Assembly (NCBI RefSeq): GCF_019297855.1
Contig: NZ_CP079194.1
Span: 2,095,501-2,159,500 of the forward strand
Origin: Gymnodinialimonas ceratoperidinii
GTDB lineage: Bacteria; Pseudomonadota; Alphaproteobacteria; Rhodobacterales; Rhodobacteraceae
Direction: 5' to 3'
Length of the DNA stretch: 64,000 nt
Part shown: positions 1 to 9,608 of the stretch, piece by piece
How positions within the stretch are numbered: the stretch's first letter is position 1
Layout of the letters: the number at the start of each line of letters is the position of its first letter
Position numbers and translations under genes: made by a program
Notes under the pieces: generated by a model
Seen by the model: only the letters and a program-made list of their open reading frames with translations
What the model was told of the DNA's origin: nothing
Database searches by the model: none

Positions 1-46
1 TGCCCGAAAAATAGGCACTGCGGGGACGTGTTGCCCGAACCTTGGG

Positions 47-511
47 CTAACCCTGCGCCGCCAATTCGACCAATGACAGGGCATGTTGCACAGTTTTTCG
101 GCGCACCTCGGCCCGGCCCAATGCGCCGAACGCGACGGTTTCCGACCGGACGCCCGCCGCCGTGGCGAGGCCGAAACACACGAGGCCCTCGGGCTTGTGC
201 TCCGAGCCGCCCGGTCCCGCGATGCCCGTCACCGAAACCGCGACCTGCGCGTCAGAGCGCGTCAAGGCGCCCTCTGCCATGGCTCGGGCCACCTCTTCGC
301 TGACGGCGCCATGGGCCTCGATCAGCTCAGTGGGGACGCCCAACGTCTCGGTCTTCGCGGCGTTGGAATATGTCACGAAGCCTCGGTCGAAGACCGCCGA
401 GGACCCCGCGACATCCGTGACCGCGCCCGCGATCAGCCCGCCGGTGCAGCTTTCGGCCGTCGCCAGCATCCAACCGCGCGCGCGCAGGGCGTTAACGACG
501 TTAACACTCAC
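47..511 (-). CDS. cinA: CinA C-terminal family nicotinamide-nucleotide amidohydrolase
   Basis: Probable NMN deamidase, the stand-alone C-terminal domain of CinA, which converts nicotinamide mononucleotide to nicotinate mononucleotide in NAD salvage. The 154-aa protein has the family's N-terminal signature (ATAESCTGGLIAG, then FVTYSN) and the GIAGPGGSEHKPEGLV loop. It lacks the N-terminal molybdopterin-binding domain of full CinA, as is usual in alphaproteobacteria. I place the start at a GTG whose bases overlap the pgpA stop (GTGA). An upstream in-frame ATG would add an unconserved, arginine-rich stretch. Last gene of the ispDF-pgpA-cinA run. Its first codons carry one of three GTTAACNNNGTTAAC motifs in the window. 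Confidence 0.9.
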   Translation of the reverse strand: MSVNVVNALRARGWMLATAESCTGGLIAGAVTDVAGSSAVFDRGFVTYSNAAKTETLGVPTELIEAHGAVSEEVARAMAEGALTRSDAQVAVSVTGIAGPGGSEHKPEGLVCFGLATAAGVRSETVAFGALGRAEVRRKTVQHALSLVELAAQG

Positions 512-993
512 ATCAACACCAGATGCGCAAAGACCGCGAGGACCATCACGACCATCGCGGTCAGCCATCCGGCAATCAGGTCATCGGCCATGATCCCGAA
601 GGCGCCGTGCTTTCGGTCCGCCCACCCGACCGGGCCGGGCTTCGCGATATCGAACAGACGGAAGACCACGAAGGCTGCGATCAGCCCGGGGTAGAGCGCG
701 AGGATATCGGCACCCATCATGGCGGCACCGAAGGAGACGGGCCAGAGCGCCACCCATTGCCCCGCGACCTCGTCGATTACAATTTCCGAGGGGTCGTCTT
801 CGTTGTCACCGACCTCTGCCTGCACGGCCCACCAGCCCAAGGCGGTCACCGCAAAGGTCGCCACGAAGAGCAGCCAGAAGCCGCCGATCATGTGCAGCAG
901 GACCGCCGCGATCAGTCCCGCGAGACTGCCCCAGGTTCCGGGTGCCGGACGTAACAGGCCGACGCCGCCGAATGTCGTGATCGCGCGCATCAT
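508..993 (-). CDS. pgpA: Phosphatidylglycerophosphatase A
   Basis: Inner-membrane phosphatase that dephosphorylates phosphatidylglycerophosphate to phosphatidylglycerol. The 161-aa protein has several hydrophobic segments and the PgpA motifs [11 protein letters not shown] and [16 protein letters not shown], followed by [13 protein letters not shown]; the acidic residues are presumed to hold Mg2+. The start is the ATG overlapping the ispDF stop (ATGA), followed at once by a second ATG. Longer upstream versions are arginine-rich read-through of the ispDF frame. Translationally coupled to both neighbours. Confidence 0.93.
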   Translation of the reverse strand: MMRAITTFGGVGLLRPAPGTWGSLAGLIAAVLLHMIGGFWLLFVATFAVTALGWWAVQAEVGDNEDDPSEIVIDEVAGQWVALWPVSFGAAMMGADILALYPGLIAAFVVFRLFDIAKPGPVGWADRKHGAFGIMADDLIAGWLTAMVVMVLAVFAHLVLM

Positions 994-2156
994 TTGCGCA
1001 CCAAAGTTGCCGTGGCCATCGCCGCAATCCCTTCTTCCCGGCCCGTGAACCCGAGCCTCTCTGTTGTTGTCGCCTTTACCGAAACGCGCGCGGTCTCGAT
1101 CCTCAGAAGCTCGGCCAGACGGGCGCGCATCTCTGCGGCCACGGGGCCGATCTTGGGACGTTCGCACATTAGCGTCAGGTCCACGTTCGAGATCGTGAAC
1201 CCATGCGAGGCGGCCAGATCGACGGCGTGGGTCAGGAAGATATGGCTCTCTGCGCCCTTCCACTGGGGGTCCGAGGGCGGGAAATGCGTCCCGATATCCC
1301 CCTCGGCCAGCGCGCCATAGATGGCGTCCGTCACCGTGTGCAGGCCCACGTCGGCGTCGGAATGGCCTTGCAGGCCCCGGTCATGGGGCACCGAGACGCC
1401 GCACAGCCAGACCTGATTGCCCGGCCCGAACCGGTGCACGTCGAAACCGTTTCCGACCCTGATATCCATCACTCTCTCCAGTATCGCGGTGGCCCGCTCG
1501 AAGTCGCCGGGGGCGGTCAGCTTGAGGTTGTCCTCCGAGCCGGGCGTGATTGCCACCTTCATTCCGAGGGCGCGCGCGACAGCGACATCATCGGCGGCGG
1601 GCCCGTCGTGGGCGGCATGGGCGGCGCGGATCGCGTCGAGGTGGAAACCTTGCGGTGTCTGCGCGCGCCACAGGTTGGTGCGGTCAGCAACTCCCTCGAC
1701 CGTCTCCTCGCCCCGCCAAAGCGCATCCGTCACCGGCAGCGCAGGGGCGGCGCCCTCGTGGGTGTCGAGCGCATTCAGCACGCCGTCGATCACGGCGCGG
1801 CTGATCAGCGGTCGTGCAGCATCGTGGATCAGAACGCGGTCACAGTCTTCGATCATCGCGAGGCCGGCGCGAACGGAGTCGTCCCGCGTCGCGCCGCCGA
1901 GTGCCAAACGAAGAGGCGTTTGCGTGGAGGGGCAGCAGGTGTCGAAGATGTCCCGATCGTCTGCATGGGTCACGACGACGATTTCTGTCACCGCCGGGTG
2001 CGTGTCGAAAGCCCGGATGGTCCGGGAGATCACCGGCTCGCCACACAAGTCCCTGTATTGTTTCGGGATTCCGCCACCCAAGCGAGTGCCACGCCCGGCC
2101 GCGACGATCAGCGCGCAGGCCTTGGGCGATCCATCGGAGGGGGGCAAATCAGTCAT
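990..2156 (-). CDS. ispDF: Bifunctional MEP-pathway enzyme IspDF
   Basis: Fusion of 2-C-methyl-D-erythritol 4-phosphate cytidylyltransferase (IspD, about residues 1-229) and 2-C-methyl-D-erythritol 2,4-cyclodiphosphate synthase (IspF, from about 230), two non-consecutive steps of isoprenoid synthesis. The IspD half has the nucleotide-binding [16 protein letters not shown] motif. The IspF half begins [17 protein letters not shown], whose Asp and His are metal ligands, and continues with [19 protein letters not shown]. The fusion is common in alphaproteobacteria. I use the ATG before TDLPPSDG: residues upstream of it are not family-like. Divergent from dusB across a 180-bp gap. Confidence 0.96.
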   Translation of the reverse strand: MTDLPPSDGSPKACALIVAAGRGTRLGGGIPKQYRDLCGEPVISRTIRAFDTHPAVTEIVVVTHADDRDIFDTCCPSTQTPLRLALGGATRDDSVRAGLAMIEDCDRVLIHDAARPLISRAVIDGVLNALDTHEGAAPALPVTDALWRGEETVEGVADRTNLWRAQTPQGFHLDAIRAAHAAHDGPAADDVAVARALGMKVAITPGSEDNLKLTAPGDFERATAILERVMDIRVGNGFDVHRFGPGNQVWLCGVSVPHDRGLQGHSDADVGLHTVTDAIYGALAEGDIGTHFPPSDPQWKGAESHIFLTHAVDLAASHGFTISNVDLTLMCERPKIGPVAAEMRARLAELLRIETARVSVKATTTERLGFTGREEGIAAMATATLVRK

Positions 2157-2336
2157 GCCCAAGGGTCTAGGCCCAAACCCGCACTGGCACAATCGCTTGA
2201 TCACCTGCCTAAAAATGCGCCGCATGTGCCTAATTATTGTGCAACTGCGCCGATCCATGCAAAATGACGCCTTCCCACCTTTGTCATCGCGGCCTGCGAG
2301 GACTACCAGAAACCCAATTCCTCAAGGAGCCGCCTT

Positions 2337-3323
2337 TTGCCTGTCACGCTTGGCACCATACCCCTGACCCCTCCGGTCCTTCTCGCGCCCATGGCGGGGA
2401 TTACGGACCTGCCGTTCCGGCGGCTCGTTTCCAGCTTTGGCGCCGGTCTGGTGGTGAGCGAGATGGTCGCGAGCCAGGAGATGGTGGAGGCCAAGCCCTC
2501 GGTCCGCGCGCGCGCCGAACTGGGGTTCATGGAGCAGGCGACCGCCGTTCAACTGGCCGGGCGCGACGCGCACTGGATGGCCGAGGCCGCGCGGATCGCC
2601 GAAGGGCAGGGCGCGCGGATCATCGATATCAACATGGGCTGTCCCGCCAAGAAGGTCGTCGGCGGCCTGTCCGGCTCGGCGCTGATGCGCGATCTGGACC
2701 ATGCGCTGCGCCTGATCGAAGCCGTGGTTAACGCCGTTAACGTTCCTGTTACGCTGAAGACGCGTCTGGGGTGGGATGATGACACGTTGAACGCGCCTGA
2801 CCTCGCGCGACGGGCAGAGGCGGCGGGCATCCAGATGATCACGATCCACGGCCGGACCCGGTGCCAGTTCTACAAGGGGACCGCCGATTGGAACGCCATT
2901 CGCGCGGTCAAGGACGCCGTGGAGATCCCGGTGATCGCCAACGGCGATATCACCGACGCGCCCGCGGCCGCGCAGGCCTTGCGCTGCTCAGGCGCCGACG
3001 GCGTCATGGTCGGGCGCGGGATACAGGGACAGCCGTGGTTGCTGGCGCAGATCGGGGCGGCGCTTTGGGGCGCCGCGGCCCCGGACGTCCCACAGGACGA
3101 CGCGTTTACCACGATGGTCTCGGACCATTACGAGGAAATGCTGAGCTTCTATGGCGCCGATCTGGGCAGCCGCGTCGCCCGCAAGCACCTCGGGTGGTAC
3201 ATGGATCATGTCGGCACCGAGGCCAGCCTGCGCAAGCGCGTCTTGACCGAGAAGGTGCCGGCGAATGTCCTGCGTCTTTTGGCCGACGCGCTCACGCCCA
3301 CGGACCGGATGGCCGCCGCATGA
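2337..3323 (+). CDS. dusB: tRNA-dihydrouridine synthase DusB (NifR3)
   Basis: FMN-dependent enzyme that reduces specific uridines in tRNA to dihydrouridine. The 328-aa TIM-barrel protein begins PVLLAPMAGITDLPFRRLV and has the active-site region INMGCPAKKVVGG with the catalytic Cys, then GRTRCQFYKGTADW and GDITDA. The start is a TTG seven bases after a clear AAGGAG at 2324-2329. It heads the ntr operon, as nifR3 does in Rhodobacter, and its stop overlaps the ntrB start (ATGA). One GTTAACNNNGTTAAC motif lies at 2727-2741, encoding VNAVN. Confidence 0.95.
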   Translation: MPVTLGTIPLTPPVLLAPMAGITDLPFRRLVSSFGAGLVVSEMVASQEMVEAKPSVRARAELGFMEQATAVQLAGRDAHWMAEAARIAEGQGARIIDINMGCPAKKVVGGLSGSALMRDLDHALRLIEAVVNAVNVPVTLKTRLGWDDDTLNAPDLARRAEAAGIQMITIHGRTRCQFYKGTADWNAIRAVKDAVEIPVIANGDITDAPAAAQALRCSGADGVMVGRGIQGQPWLLAQIGAALWGAAAPDVPQDDAFTTMVSDHYEEMLSFYGADLGSRVARKHLGWYMDHVGTEASLRKRVLTEKVPANVLRLLADALTPTDRMAAA

Positions 3324-4387
3324 GTGTGACGACGTCAGCGCTTTGGGCGTCCTTGCCCACGCCGGCCCTGATCCTTGATGCGGAGGATCGTATCCGTGAC
3401 GTGAACCCCATGGCCGAGACGTTTCTGAATGCTTCGAGCCGGGCGCTGGATGGTCATCTGGCCTGGACGAAAATCACGGTGGAGCCCGATTTGAGCGAGA
3501 GCGTCGCCCGCGTCCGCGCGGCGCAGACGCCGATGTTCGTGAACGGCGTCGACGTGGGCACCGGAAGCCGCCGCCCGGTGTCGTGCAACATTCAGATCGG
3601 CCCCCTCGCTGATCGCCCCGATCATGTGCTCGTGCTGTTGGAAAACCGGGAACTCGTAGGCCGGATGAGCCGCGCGATGTCGTCGAAGACCGCGGCGAAA
3701 TCCGCGATCGGCATGGCCGAGATGCTGGCCCACGAGATCAAGAACCCGCTCGCGGGCATCACCGGGGCGGCGCAGCTGATCTCGATGAACGCCAATGCCG
3801 AGGACCGGGAGTTGACCGATCTGATCGTGGCGGAGACCCGGCGCGTTCTGAAGCTGCTCGAGCAGGTGGAAGACTTCGGCAACGTGCGCCCGCCCGAACG
3901 GCGCGCGGTCAATATTCACGATGTGCTGGATCGCGCGCGGAAATCCGCCTCGGTGGGCTTCGCGTCCCATATGGTCATCTCCGAGGCCTACGACCCGTCC
4001 CTGCCGCCGACCTGGGCCGATCCGGACCAGTTGCAGCAAGTCGTTGTAAATCTGTTGAAAAACGCGGCCGAGGCGGGCAAGTCCGGCGGCAGAATCCAGC
4101 TCAAGACGTTCTACGAGGCCTCGCTGAAAGTGCGGCGCGCGGACGGCACGGGGACAGCGGCGCCGCTTCAGATCGAGGTAATCGACGACGGACCCGGCAT
4201 CGCGCCGGAACTGCAGCAGGACGTGTTCGAGCCCTTCGTTTCGGGCCGCGAGAACGGCACCGGACTGGGCCTCGCGCTGATCTCGAAGATCGTGGCGGAG
4301 CATGACGGCTGGATCGCGGTCGAGAGCAAGCCGGGCCGCACCGCGTTTCGCGTATCGCTGCCGGTCGCGCCGAAGGAGGCGCAATGA
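3320..4387 (+). CDS. ntrB: Nitrogen regulation sensor kinase NtrB
   Basis: Cytosolic histidine kinase/phosphatase that sets NtrC phosphorylation in response to nitrogen status, through PII. The 355-aa protein has a PAS-like N-terminal half, a HisKA domain with the phospho-acceptor in LAHEIKNPLAG (about His138) and a C-terminal HATPase with NLLKNAAEAG, DDGPGI and ENGTGLGLAL. No transmembrane segment is visible, as expected for NtrB. The start is the ATG overlapping the dusB stop; longer versions run back into dusB. The stop itself overlaps the start of a 30-codon ORF. Confidence 0.95.
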   Translation: MSVTTSALWASLPTPALILDAEDRIRDVNPMAETFLNASSRALDGHLAWTKITVEPDLSESVARVRAAQTPMFVNGVDVGTGSRRPVSCNIQIGPLADRPDHVLVLLENRELVGRMSRAMSSKTAAKSAIGMAEMLAHEIKNPLAGITGAAQLISMNANAEDRELTDLIVAETRRVLKLLEQVEDFGNVRPPERRAVNIHDVLDRARKSASVGFASHMVISEAYDPSLPPTWADPDQLQQVVVNLLKNAAEAGKSGGRIQLKTFYEASLKVRRADGTGTAAPLQIEVIDDGPGIAPELQQDVFEPFVSGRENGTGLGLALISKIVAEHDGWIAVESKPGRTAFRVSLPVAPKEAQ

Positions 4388-4476
4388 GCATCTTATTTAA
4401 GATGGGCTCGTGGCCCGGCAGCGCTCGCCGCAAACGCCTCAAGCTACTGACAACAAACCGAACAAAAGGCGCCTGA
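4384..4476 (+). CDS. Unannotated 30-codon ORF between ntrB and ntrC
   Basis: The ATG at 4384 overlaps the ntrB stop (ATGA). The frame stays open for 30 codons and ends in TGA at 4474-4476, three bases before the ntrC ATG. The peptide begins MSILFKMGSW and has a basic second half (RRKRLKLL, TTNRTKGA). An AT-rich inverted repeat (ATCTTA..TAAGAT within GAGC..GCTC) covers the first codons. It uses the codons TTA and CTA, which are rare among its neighbours. The overlap at one end and near-abutment at the other suggest translational coupling, but I cannot recognise a family. It could be a chance ORF or the relic of a longer ntrB end. Confidence 0.35.
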   Translation: MSILFKMGSWPGSARRKRLKLLTTNRTKGA

Positions 4477-4479
4477 CTC

Positions 4480-5859
4480 ATGGACGGAACCGTATTAGTC
4501 GCAGATGATGATCGCACGATCCGCACCGTTTTGACCCAAGCCCTGACCCGCGCGGGCTGCAAGGTGCACGCGACCTCCAGCCTCGTGACGCTGATGCGGT
4601 GGGTGGACGAGGGCAAGGGCGATCTGGTGATCTCGGACGTCGTGATGCCCGACGGAAACGGGCTAGACACCCTGCCGTTGATCAACCAGCGGCGGCCGGG
4701 GCTGCCGGTCATCATCATCTCGGCTCAGAACACGATCATGACGGCGATCCAAGCGACCGAAAAGGACGCCTATGATTACCTGCCGAAGCCCTTCGACCTG
4801 CCCGATCTGATGAAGCGCGCCGCGCGGGCTCTGGACCAGAAGCGTCACAAGCCTGCTGCGGCACCAAGCACGGATCCGGCGCTGGCCGCCGTCGGGGATG
4901 AACTGCCGATGGTCGGGCGCACCCCGTCGATGCAGGCGCTCTACCGCCTTGTCGCAAGGGTGATGAACAGCGATCTGACGGTGATGGTCACCGGCGAAAG
5001 CGGCACCGGCAAGTCCCTGATCGCGCGGGCCATTCACGATTTCTCCGACCGGCGGACGCTGCCTTTCGTGGTCGCGACGGGGGCTGATCTGATGGGGGCC
5101 GACGGGCCTTCGACGATCTTTAATCGCGCCAAGGGCGGCTCGATCCTGTTCGAGGAAGTCAGCGATCTGGACGACGAGGCGCAGGCGAAGATCGTGCGCA
5201 TGCTCGACGCCATGCCGCCTGCCAATCCGCGGATCATGGCGACGTCCCAGAAGGATCTGGCGGAGCGGATGGAGCAGGGGGAGTTTCGGCAGGACCTCTT
5301 CTACCGCCTCGGCGGCGTCAGCATCGAAGTGCCGGCCCTGCGGGAACGGGTCGACGATATCCCGCTGCTGGCCGCGCATTTCCTCGCCCGTGCAGAGCGT
5401 GACGGCGCGGCCGCGCGGCGGCTCTCCGGCGAGGCCTTGGACCTGCTGCGCGCCTATTCGTGGCCCGGGAACGTGCGACAGTTGGAAAACACGATCCGCC
5501 GCCTGACCGTGACCGCCCAGGTGGCCGAGATCACCCGCGCCGAGGTGGAAGCCGTGCTCGGCTCGCAGCCCGAGATCGAGCCGCTGATGTCTGGCTCCAG
5601 CGAAGGCGACAAGCTGAGCGCGTCGGTCGCGAAACACCTGCGCCGTTACTTCGATCTGCACGGCGGCGTTTTGCCTTCGCCGGGCCTCTACGCGCGTATT
5701 TTAAGGGAAGTTGAGGCTCCTTTGATCGAAATCGCCCTTGATGCGACCGCGGGAAATCAGGCTAAATGTGCCGATCTTCTTGGGATCAACCGCAATACCT
5801 TGCGCAAAAAGATCACCGATCTGGATATTCGCGTGACACGCCGCCGCAAACTGGTGTAA
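4480..5859 (+). CDS. ntrC: Nitrogen response regulator NtrC, GAFTGA-less type
   Basis: DNA-binding response regulator for nitrogen-controlled genes. Receiver domain at about 1-120 (Asp53 in [12 protein letters not shown], Lys in YDYLPKPFD), AAA+ domain at about 140-390 with Walker A GESGTGKS near 172, and a Fis-type helix-turn-helix at the C terminus ([20 protein letters not shown]). The segment between Walker A and Walker B is shortened: where ordinary enhancer-binding proteins have ELFGHEKGAFTGA, this one reads [20 protein letters not shown]. Walker B is ILFEEVSDL rather than LFLDEIGDM. Rhodobacter capsulatus NtrC, which activates sigma-70 rather than sigma-54 polymerase, is known to lack GAFTGA, and this protein looks like the same type. 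Confidence 0.95.
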   Translation: MDGTVLVADDDRTIRTVLTQALTRAGCKVHATSSLVTLMRWVDEGKGDLVISDVVMPDGNGLDTLPLINQRRPGLPVIIISAQNTIMTAIQATEKDAYDYLPKPFDLPDLMKRAARALDQKRHKPAAAPSTDPALAAVGDELPMVGRTPSMQALYRLVARVMNSDLTVMVTGESGTGKSLIARAIHDFSDRRTLPFVVATGADLMGADGPSTIFNRAKGGSILFEEVSDLDDEAQAKIVRMLDAMPPANPRIMATSQKDLAERMEQGEFRQDLFYRLGGVSIEVPALRERVDDIPLLAAHFLARAERDGAAARRLSGEALDLLRAYSWPGNVRQLENTIRRLTVTAQVAEITRAEVEAVLGSQPEIEPLMSGSSEGDKLSASVAKHLRRYFDLHGGVLPSPGLYARILREVEAPLIEIALDATAGNQAKCADLLGINRNTLRKKITDLDIRVTRRRKLV

Positions 5860-5943
5860 TATCGCAACACGCGTGGCACTTCGGGAACAGGCTCTCGGAG
5901 GTGCAACGGTCCTGTCAGGCCGGAAAAACGCGCGAACTGGGGG

Positions 5944-8214
5944 TTGCGAGTGGTGGACGAATCCGCCCGAGGTACGGGCGATCATCTGACAATGTGGGAC
6001 CGCATCGGTCTGTTGCGCCGCAACAGGCAGTTGCGGAGCTTTGGCACCATCGGGCTGGTGATCCTCGCCCCGGTGCTGGCGCTGGCGACCTTCCTCGCGT
6101 TCGGACCATTGGCAGAGGTCACGGACAGCCCCGGCCTGCGCCTCGTGATCATGGCCGACCTCGTCTACATTCTTGTCGTGGCAACCCTTGTCCTGCGCGA
6201 GGTTGCGCGGATCGTCGCCTCGCGCCGCGCACAATCGGCGGGTTCGCGATTGCATCTGCGGCTGACGGCGATTTTCGGCGTCGTGGCGCTGGTGCCAACC
6301 GTCGTCGTGGCCGTTCTCGCGGTCCTGTCGGTGAACATGGGGTTGGAGGGATGGTTCTCGGACCGGGTCTCCACCGCGCTTGGAAATTCCGTTGACGCGG
6401 CAGTGGCTTACCAGCAGGAGCACCGGGACGATCTGGAGCAGGACGCCCGTGCGCTGGCGGCCTATTTGAACATCAACCGGCGCACGACGCCGTTTTTGTC
6501 CGACGGTGATCTGCGGCAAGTCCTCAGCGCCGGGCAAAGCCAGATCCAACGCGGGTTGCGAGAGGCTTTCGTGATCGACAGCGCCGGCAATATCCGGGCG
6601 CGGGGCGCGCGGTCCTACCTGTTCGATTACGACGCCCCGAGCGCGGAGGACCTGGCGGCTGCGGCGGAGGGCGAGGTGGTGCTGACCGAGGACCGCGCCC
6701 AGAACGAATTCCGCGCCCTGTTCCGGCTCGCCGCTTTCCCCGATCGCTACCTCTATATCTCGCGAGAGGTAGACGGCCAGATCATCGCCCTGTTGGACGA
6801 GACCGAGCAGACCGTGAGGCTCTACCGGCAGGTGGAGGAAGATCGCGGCAGGCTGCTGTTCGACTTCGCGCTGCTCTACCTCGGCTTCGCGACGCTGATG
6901 ATCCTCGCCGCGATCTGGGCCGGCCTGTCATTCGGCGAGCGTCTGTCCCGGCCCGTGGGGCAACTGGCGGGCGCGGCGCAGCGCGTGGGGCAGGGTGATC
7001 TTGACGTGCGGGTGCGCGAAGAAACCTCGGACGACGAAATCGCGATGTTGGGGCGCCTCTTCAACCAGATGACGCGCCAGTTGAAAGGCCAGCGAGAGAC
7101 GCTCGTGGAGCAGAACGCCGCGACCGAGGAATCGCGGCGCCTGTTCGACTCGGTGCTTTCGTCGGTGACCGCCGGGGTGGTCGGGCTGGAAGAGGGCGGC
7201 CGCGTGGATTTCATGAACCGCTCGGCCCGGCGGTTGCTCTCCTTGGTGGAGCAGCGCGACAGCGGGCTGACCTTGGAAGCGGCCGTGCCGGAGTTCGCCG
7301 CGCTCTTCGAGAAGCTGAAGAGCACGGCGGCCGAGGCTGTTCAGGAAGAGATCAAGCTGACCCGAGGCGGCAAGCAGGAAAGCCTGCTGGTGCGCATGGC
7401 GACGCGGCGCAACGACAAGGGTGAGTTGGAAGGCTACGTGGTTGCCTTCGACGATGTGACCCAACTGGTCAGCGCACAGCGCATGGCCGCTTGGGGAGAC
7501 GTGGCCCGCCGCATTGCCCATGAGATCAAGAACCCCCTGACGCCGATCCAGCTCTCGGCAGAACGCATAAAGCGCAAGTTTTCCAAAATGTTGGAAGGCG
7601 AAGATAAAGAAGCGCTTGAGCAGATGACAGGGGTGATCGTGCGCCAGACAAACGATCTGCGCCGCATCGTCGATGAGTTCTCGAAGTTCGCCCGGATGCC
7701 CGAGCCCGAAACCCGCCGCGAGGATATGGTTCAACTGTTGAACAATGCTGTCATGCTGCAACGTGCCGGTCAGCCTGACACTCACTTCACGACCAATATT
7801 CCCGACCGCGAGGTGCTGGCGGAAGTCGACGCCACGATGATCGGTCAGGCTTTGACAAACCTGTTGAAGAACGGCGGCGAAGCCATTGAAAGCCTTTACG
7901 AAAAGAAGAAGCCGGAAGGCCATGAACCGGAGATCAAGGTGGACGTCACCCTGACGCCCGAGGTGATCTGCATCGAGATTTCCGACAACGGGATCGGCCT
8001 GCCGCCGGACCGCTCGAAACTATTCGAACCCTATGTGACGACGCGCGACAAGGGCACTGGCCTAGGCCTGCCGATCGTCAAGAAAATCATTGAAGAGCAC
8101 GGCGGAACGCTGGTCTTGCAGGATGCGGAGCCGTTCAGCGACGGCGCGCATCCCGGCGCCATGGCCCGCATCATCCTGCCGCGTCTTCCCGACAGTAATG
8201 GAGAACCCACATGA
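5944..8214 (+). CDS. ntrY: Nitrogen-associated membrane sensor kinase NtrY
   Basis: Membrane histidine kinase of the NtrYX system, linked in alphaproteobacteria to nitrogen metabolism, redox and envelope functions. Three hydrophobic helices lie in the first ~120 residues (for example LVILAPVLALATFLAFG), then a periplasmic stretch, a fourth helix (LLYLGFATLMILAAIWAG), HAMP, a PAS region, HisKA (RRIAHEIKNPLTPIQLSAER, His near 526) and HATPase (NLLKNGGEAIE, DKGTGLGLPIV). I give the TTG start at 5944; the ATG at 5992 (MWDRIGLL) is a real alternative that would remove 16 residues. The stop overlaps the ntrX start (ATGA). Confidence 0.93.
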   Translation: MRVVDESARGTGDHLTMWDRIGLLRRNRQLRSFGTIGLVILAPVLALATFLAFGPLAEVTDSPGLRLVIMADLVYILVVATLVLREVARIVASRRAQSAGSRLHLRLTAIFGVVALVPTVVVAVLAVLSVNMGLEGWFSDRVSTALGNSVDAAVAYQQEHRDDLEQDARALAAYLNINRRTTPFLSDGDLRQVLSAGQSQIQRGLREAFVIDSAGNIRARGARSYLFDYDAPSAEDLAAAAEGEVVLTEDRAQNEFRALFRLAAFPDRYLYISREVDGQIIALLDETEQTVRLYRQVEEDRGRLLFDFALLYLGFATLMILAAIWAGLSFGERLSRPVGQLAGAAQRVGQGDLDVRVREETSDDEIAMLGRLFNQMTRQLKGQRETLVEQNAATEESRRLFDSVLSSVTAGVVGLEEGGRVDFMNRSARRLLSLVEQRDSGLTLEAAVPEFAALFEKLKSTAAEAVQEEIKLTRGGKQESLLVRMATRRNDKGELEGYVVAFDDVTQLVSAQRMAAWGDVARRIAHEIKNPLTPIQLSAERIKRKFSKMLEGEDKEALEQMTGVIVRQTNDLRRIVDEFSKFARMPEPETRREDMVQLLNNAVMLQRAGQPDTHFTTNIPDREVLAEVDATMIGQALTNLLKNGGEAIESLYEKKKPEGHEPEIKVDVTLTPEVICIEISDNGIGLPPDRSKLFEPYVTTRDKGTGLGLPIVKKIIEEHGGTLVLQDAEPFSDGAHPGAMARIILPRLPDSNGEPT

Positions 8215-9608
8215 GCGATATTCTGGTCGTTGACGACGAACGCGACATCCGTGAATTGATCTGTGACATCTTGCAGGATGAGGGGTTCTCGACCCGCATG
8301 GCGGGGAATTCCGACGAGGCGATGGCCGAGTTGAACAAGAGCCAGCCGGGGCTGATGATCCTCGATATCTGGCTGAAGGACAGCAACATGGACGGGATCG
8401 ACATCCTCGGCCATGTGAAGCGCGACAACCCGGAAGTGCCGGTGGTCATCATCTCGGGTCACGGCAACGTTGAAATCGCCGTCGCTGCGATCAAGCAGGG
8501 CGCCTACGACTTCATCGAGAAGCCGTTCAACATCGACCAGTTGATGGTGGTGATCAAACGCGCGATGGAGACCTCGCGTCTGCGGCGTGAGAACGTCTCG
8601 CTGCGGCGCCAGGACACGCGGTCGGCGGACATGGTGGGAAGCTCCTCGGCGTTCCGCACCCTGAAAAGCCAGCTCGACAAGGTGACCAAGTCGAACGGGC
8701 GCGTGATGCTGACAGGGGGGCCGGGCACGGGCAAGGAGGTCGCCGCACGCTACATCCACGCCGAGAGCAACCGCGCCGATGCGCCCTTCGTGACCGTCTC
8801 CAGCGCCTCGATCCAGCCCGACCACATGGAAGAGGTCCTTTTCGGCCGCGAGAGCCAGCAGCGCGGCGTGGAGCAGGGCCTGTTGGAGCAGGCCCACGGC
8901 GGCGTCATCTATTTCGACGAGGTCGCCGACATGCCGCTTGCGACCCAGGCGAAGATTCTGCGGGTGCTGGTGGACCAGAGCTTCACCCGTGTGGGCGGCA
9001 CCGCCAAGGTGCGGGTCGATCTGCGGGTCATCTCGTCCACGACGAAGGACCTGACCGTCGAGATCGCGGAGGGCCGTTTCCGTGAGGAATTGTTCCATCG
9101 TCTCAACGTCGTCCCGGTCGAAGTGCCCTCCTTGGAGGATCGGCGCGAGGACGTGCCGGAACTCGCGCGCCACTTCATCGACCTCTTCAATCGCGAACAG
9201 GGCCTTACCGCGCGCGAGTTGGGCGAGGACGCCAGCGCCATGCTGCAGACAATGTCCTGGCCCGGCAACGTGCGGCAGCTGAAGAACGTGATCGAGCGGG
9301 TCATGATCCTTGGCGAGGGCACAGGCCCGATCGAGGCGCGCGATCTTCCCGGCCAGGAGGAAGCGCCCACCAGCGAGGACGACATGGCGCTTTCGGCGTC
9401 GCTCACCACCTTGCCGCTGCGCGAGGCGCGCGAGCTGTTCGAGCGGCAATATCTCATGGCGCAGATCAACCGCTTCGGCGGAAACATCTCGCGCACCGCG
9501 AGCTTCGTGGGCATGGAACGCTCGGCCCTGCACCGGAAGTTGAAATCCCTCGGCGTGGTGACGACCTCCAAGGCCGGCACGCGCGTGGCGCAAGTAAGCG
9601 AAGGCTAG
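8211..9608 (+). CDS. ntrX: Response regulator NtrX, GAFTGA-less
   Basis: Partner regulator of NtrY. Receiver domain with Asp52 in MILDIWLKDSNMDG and Lys in YDFIEKPFN; AAA+ domain with Walker A TGGPGTGKEV and Walker B VIYFDEVADM; C-terminal Fis-type helix-turn-helix (GGNISRTASFVGMERSALHRKL). Where sigma-54 activators carry GAFTGA this protein reads LFGRESQQRGVEQGLLEQ, so the sigma-54 contact loop is missing. Walker B is intact, unlike NtrC, so ATP hydrolysis may be retained. Translationally coupled to ntrY by an ATGA overlap. After its stop, 9669-9685 forms a 7-bp hairpin without a T-run. Confidence 0.94.
   Translation: MSDILVVDDERDIRELICDILQDEGFSTRMAGNSDEAMAELNKSQPGLMILDIWLKDSNMDGIDILGHVKRDNPEVPVVIISGHGNVEIAVAAIKQGAYDFIEKPFNIDQLMVVIKRAMETSRLRRENVSLRRQDTRSADMVGSSSAFRTLKSQLDKVTKSNGRVMLTGGPGTGKEVAARYIHAESNRADAPFVTVSSASIQPDHMEEVLFGRESQQRGVEQGLLEQAHGGVIYFDEVADMPLATQAKILRVLVDQSFTRVGGTAKVRVDLRVISSTTKDLTVEIAEGRFREELFHRLNVVPVEVPSLEDRREDVPELARHFIDLFNREQGLTARELGEDASAMLQTMSWPGNVRQLKNVIERVMILGEGTGPIEARDLPGQEEAPTSEDDMALSASLTTLPLREARELFERQYLMAQINRFGGNISRTASFVGMERSALHRKLKSLGVVTTSKAGTRVAQVSEG

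Noticed and set aside
491..505. CtrA-binding site as the meaning of the GTTAACNNNGTTAAC motif
   Set aside because: CtrA sites are TTAA-N7-TTAA. All three motifs here have TTAA-N5-TTAA and lie inside coding sequence.
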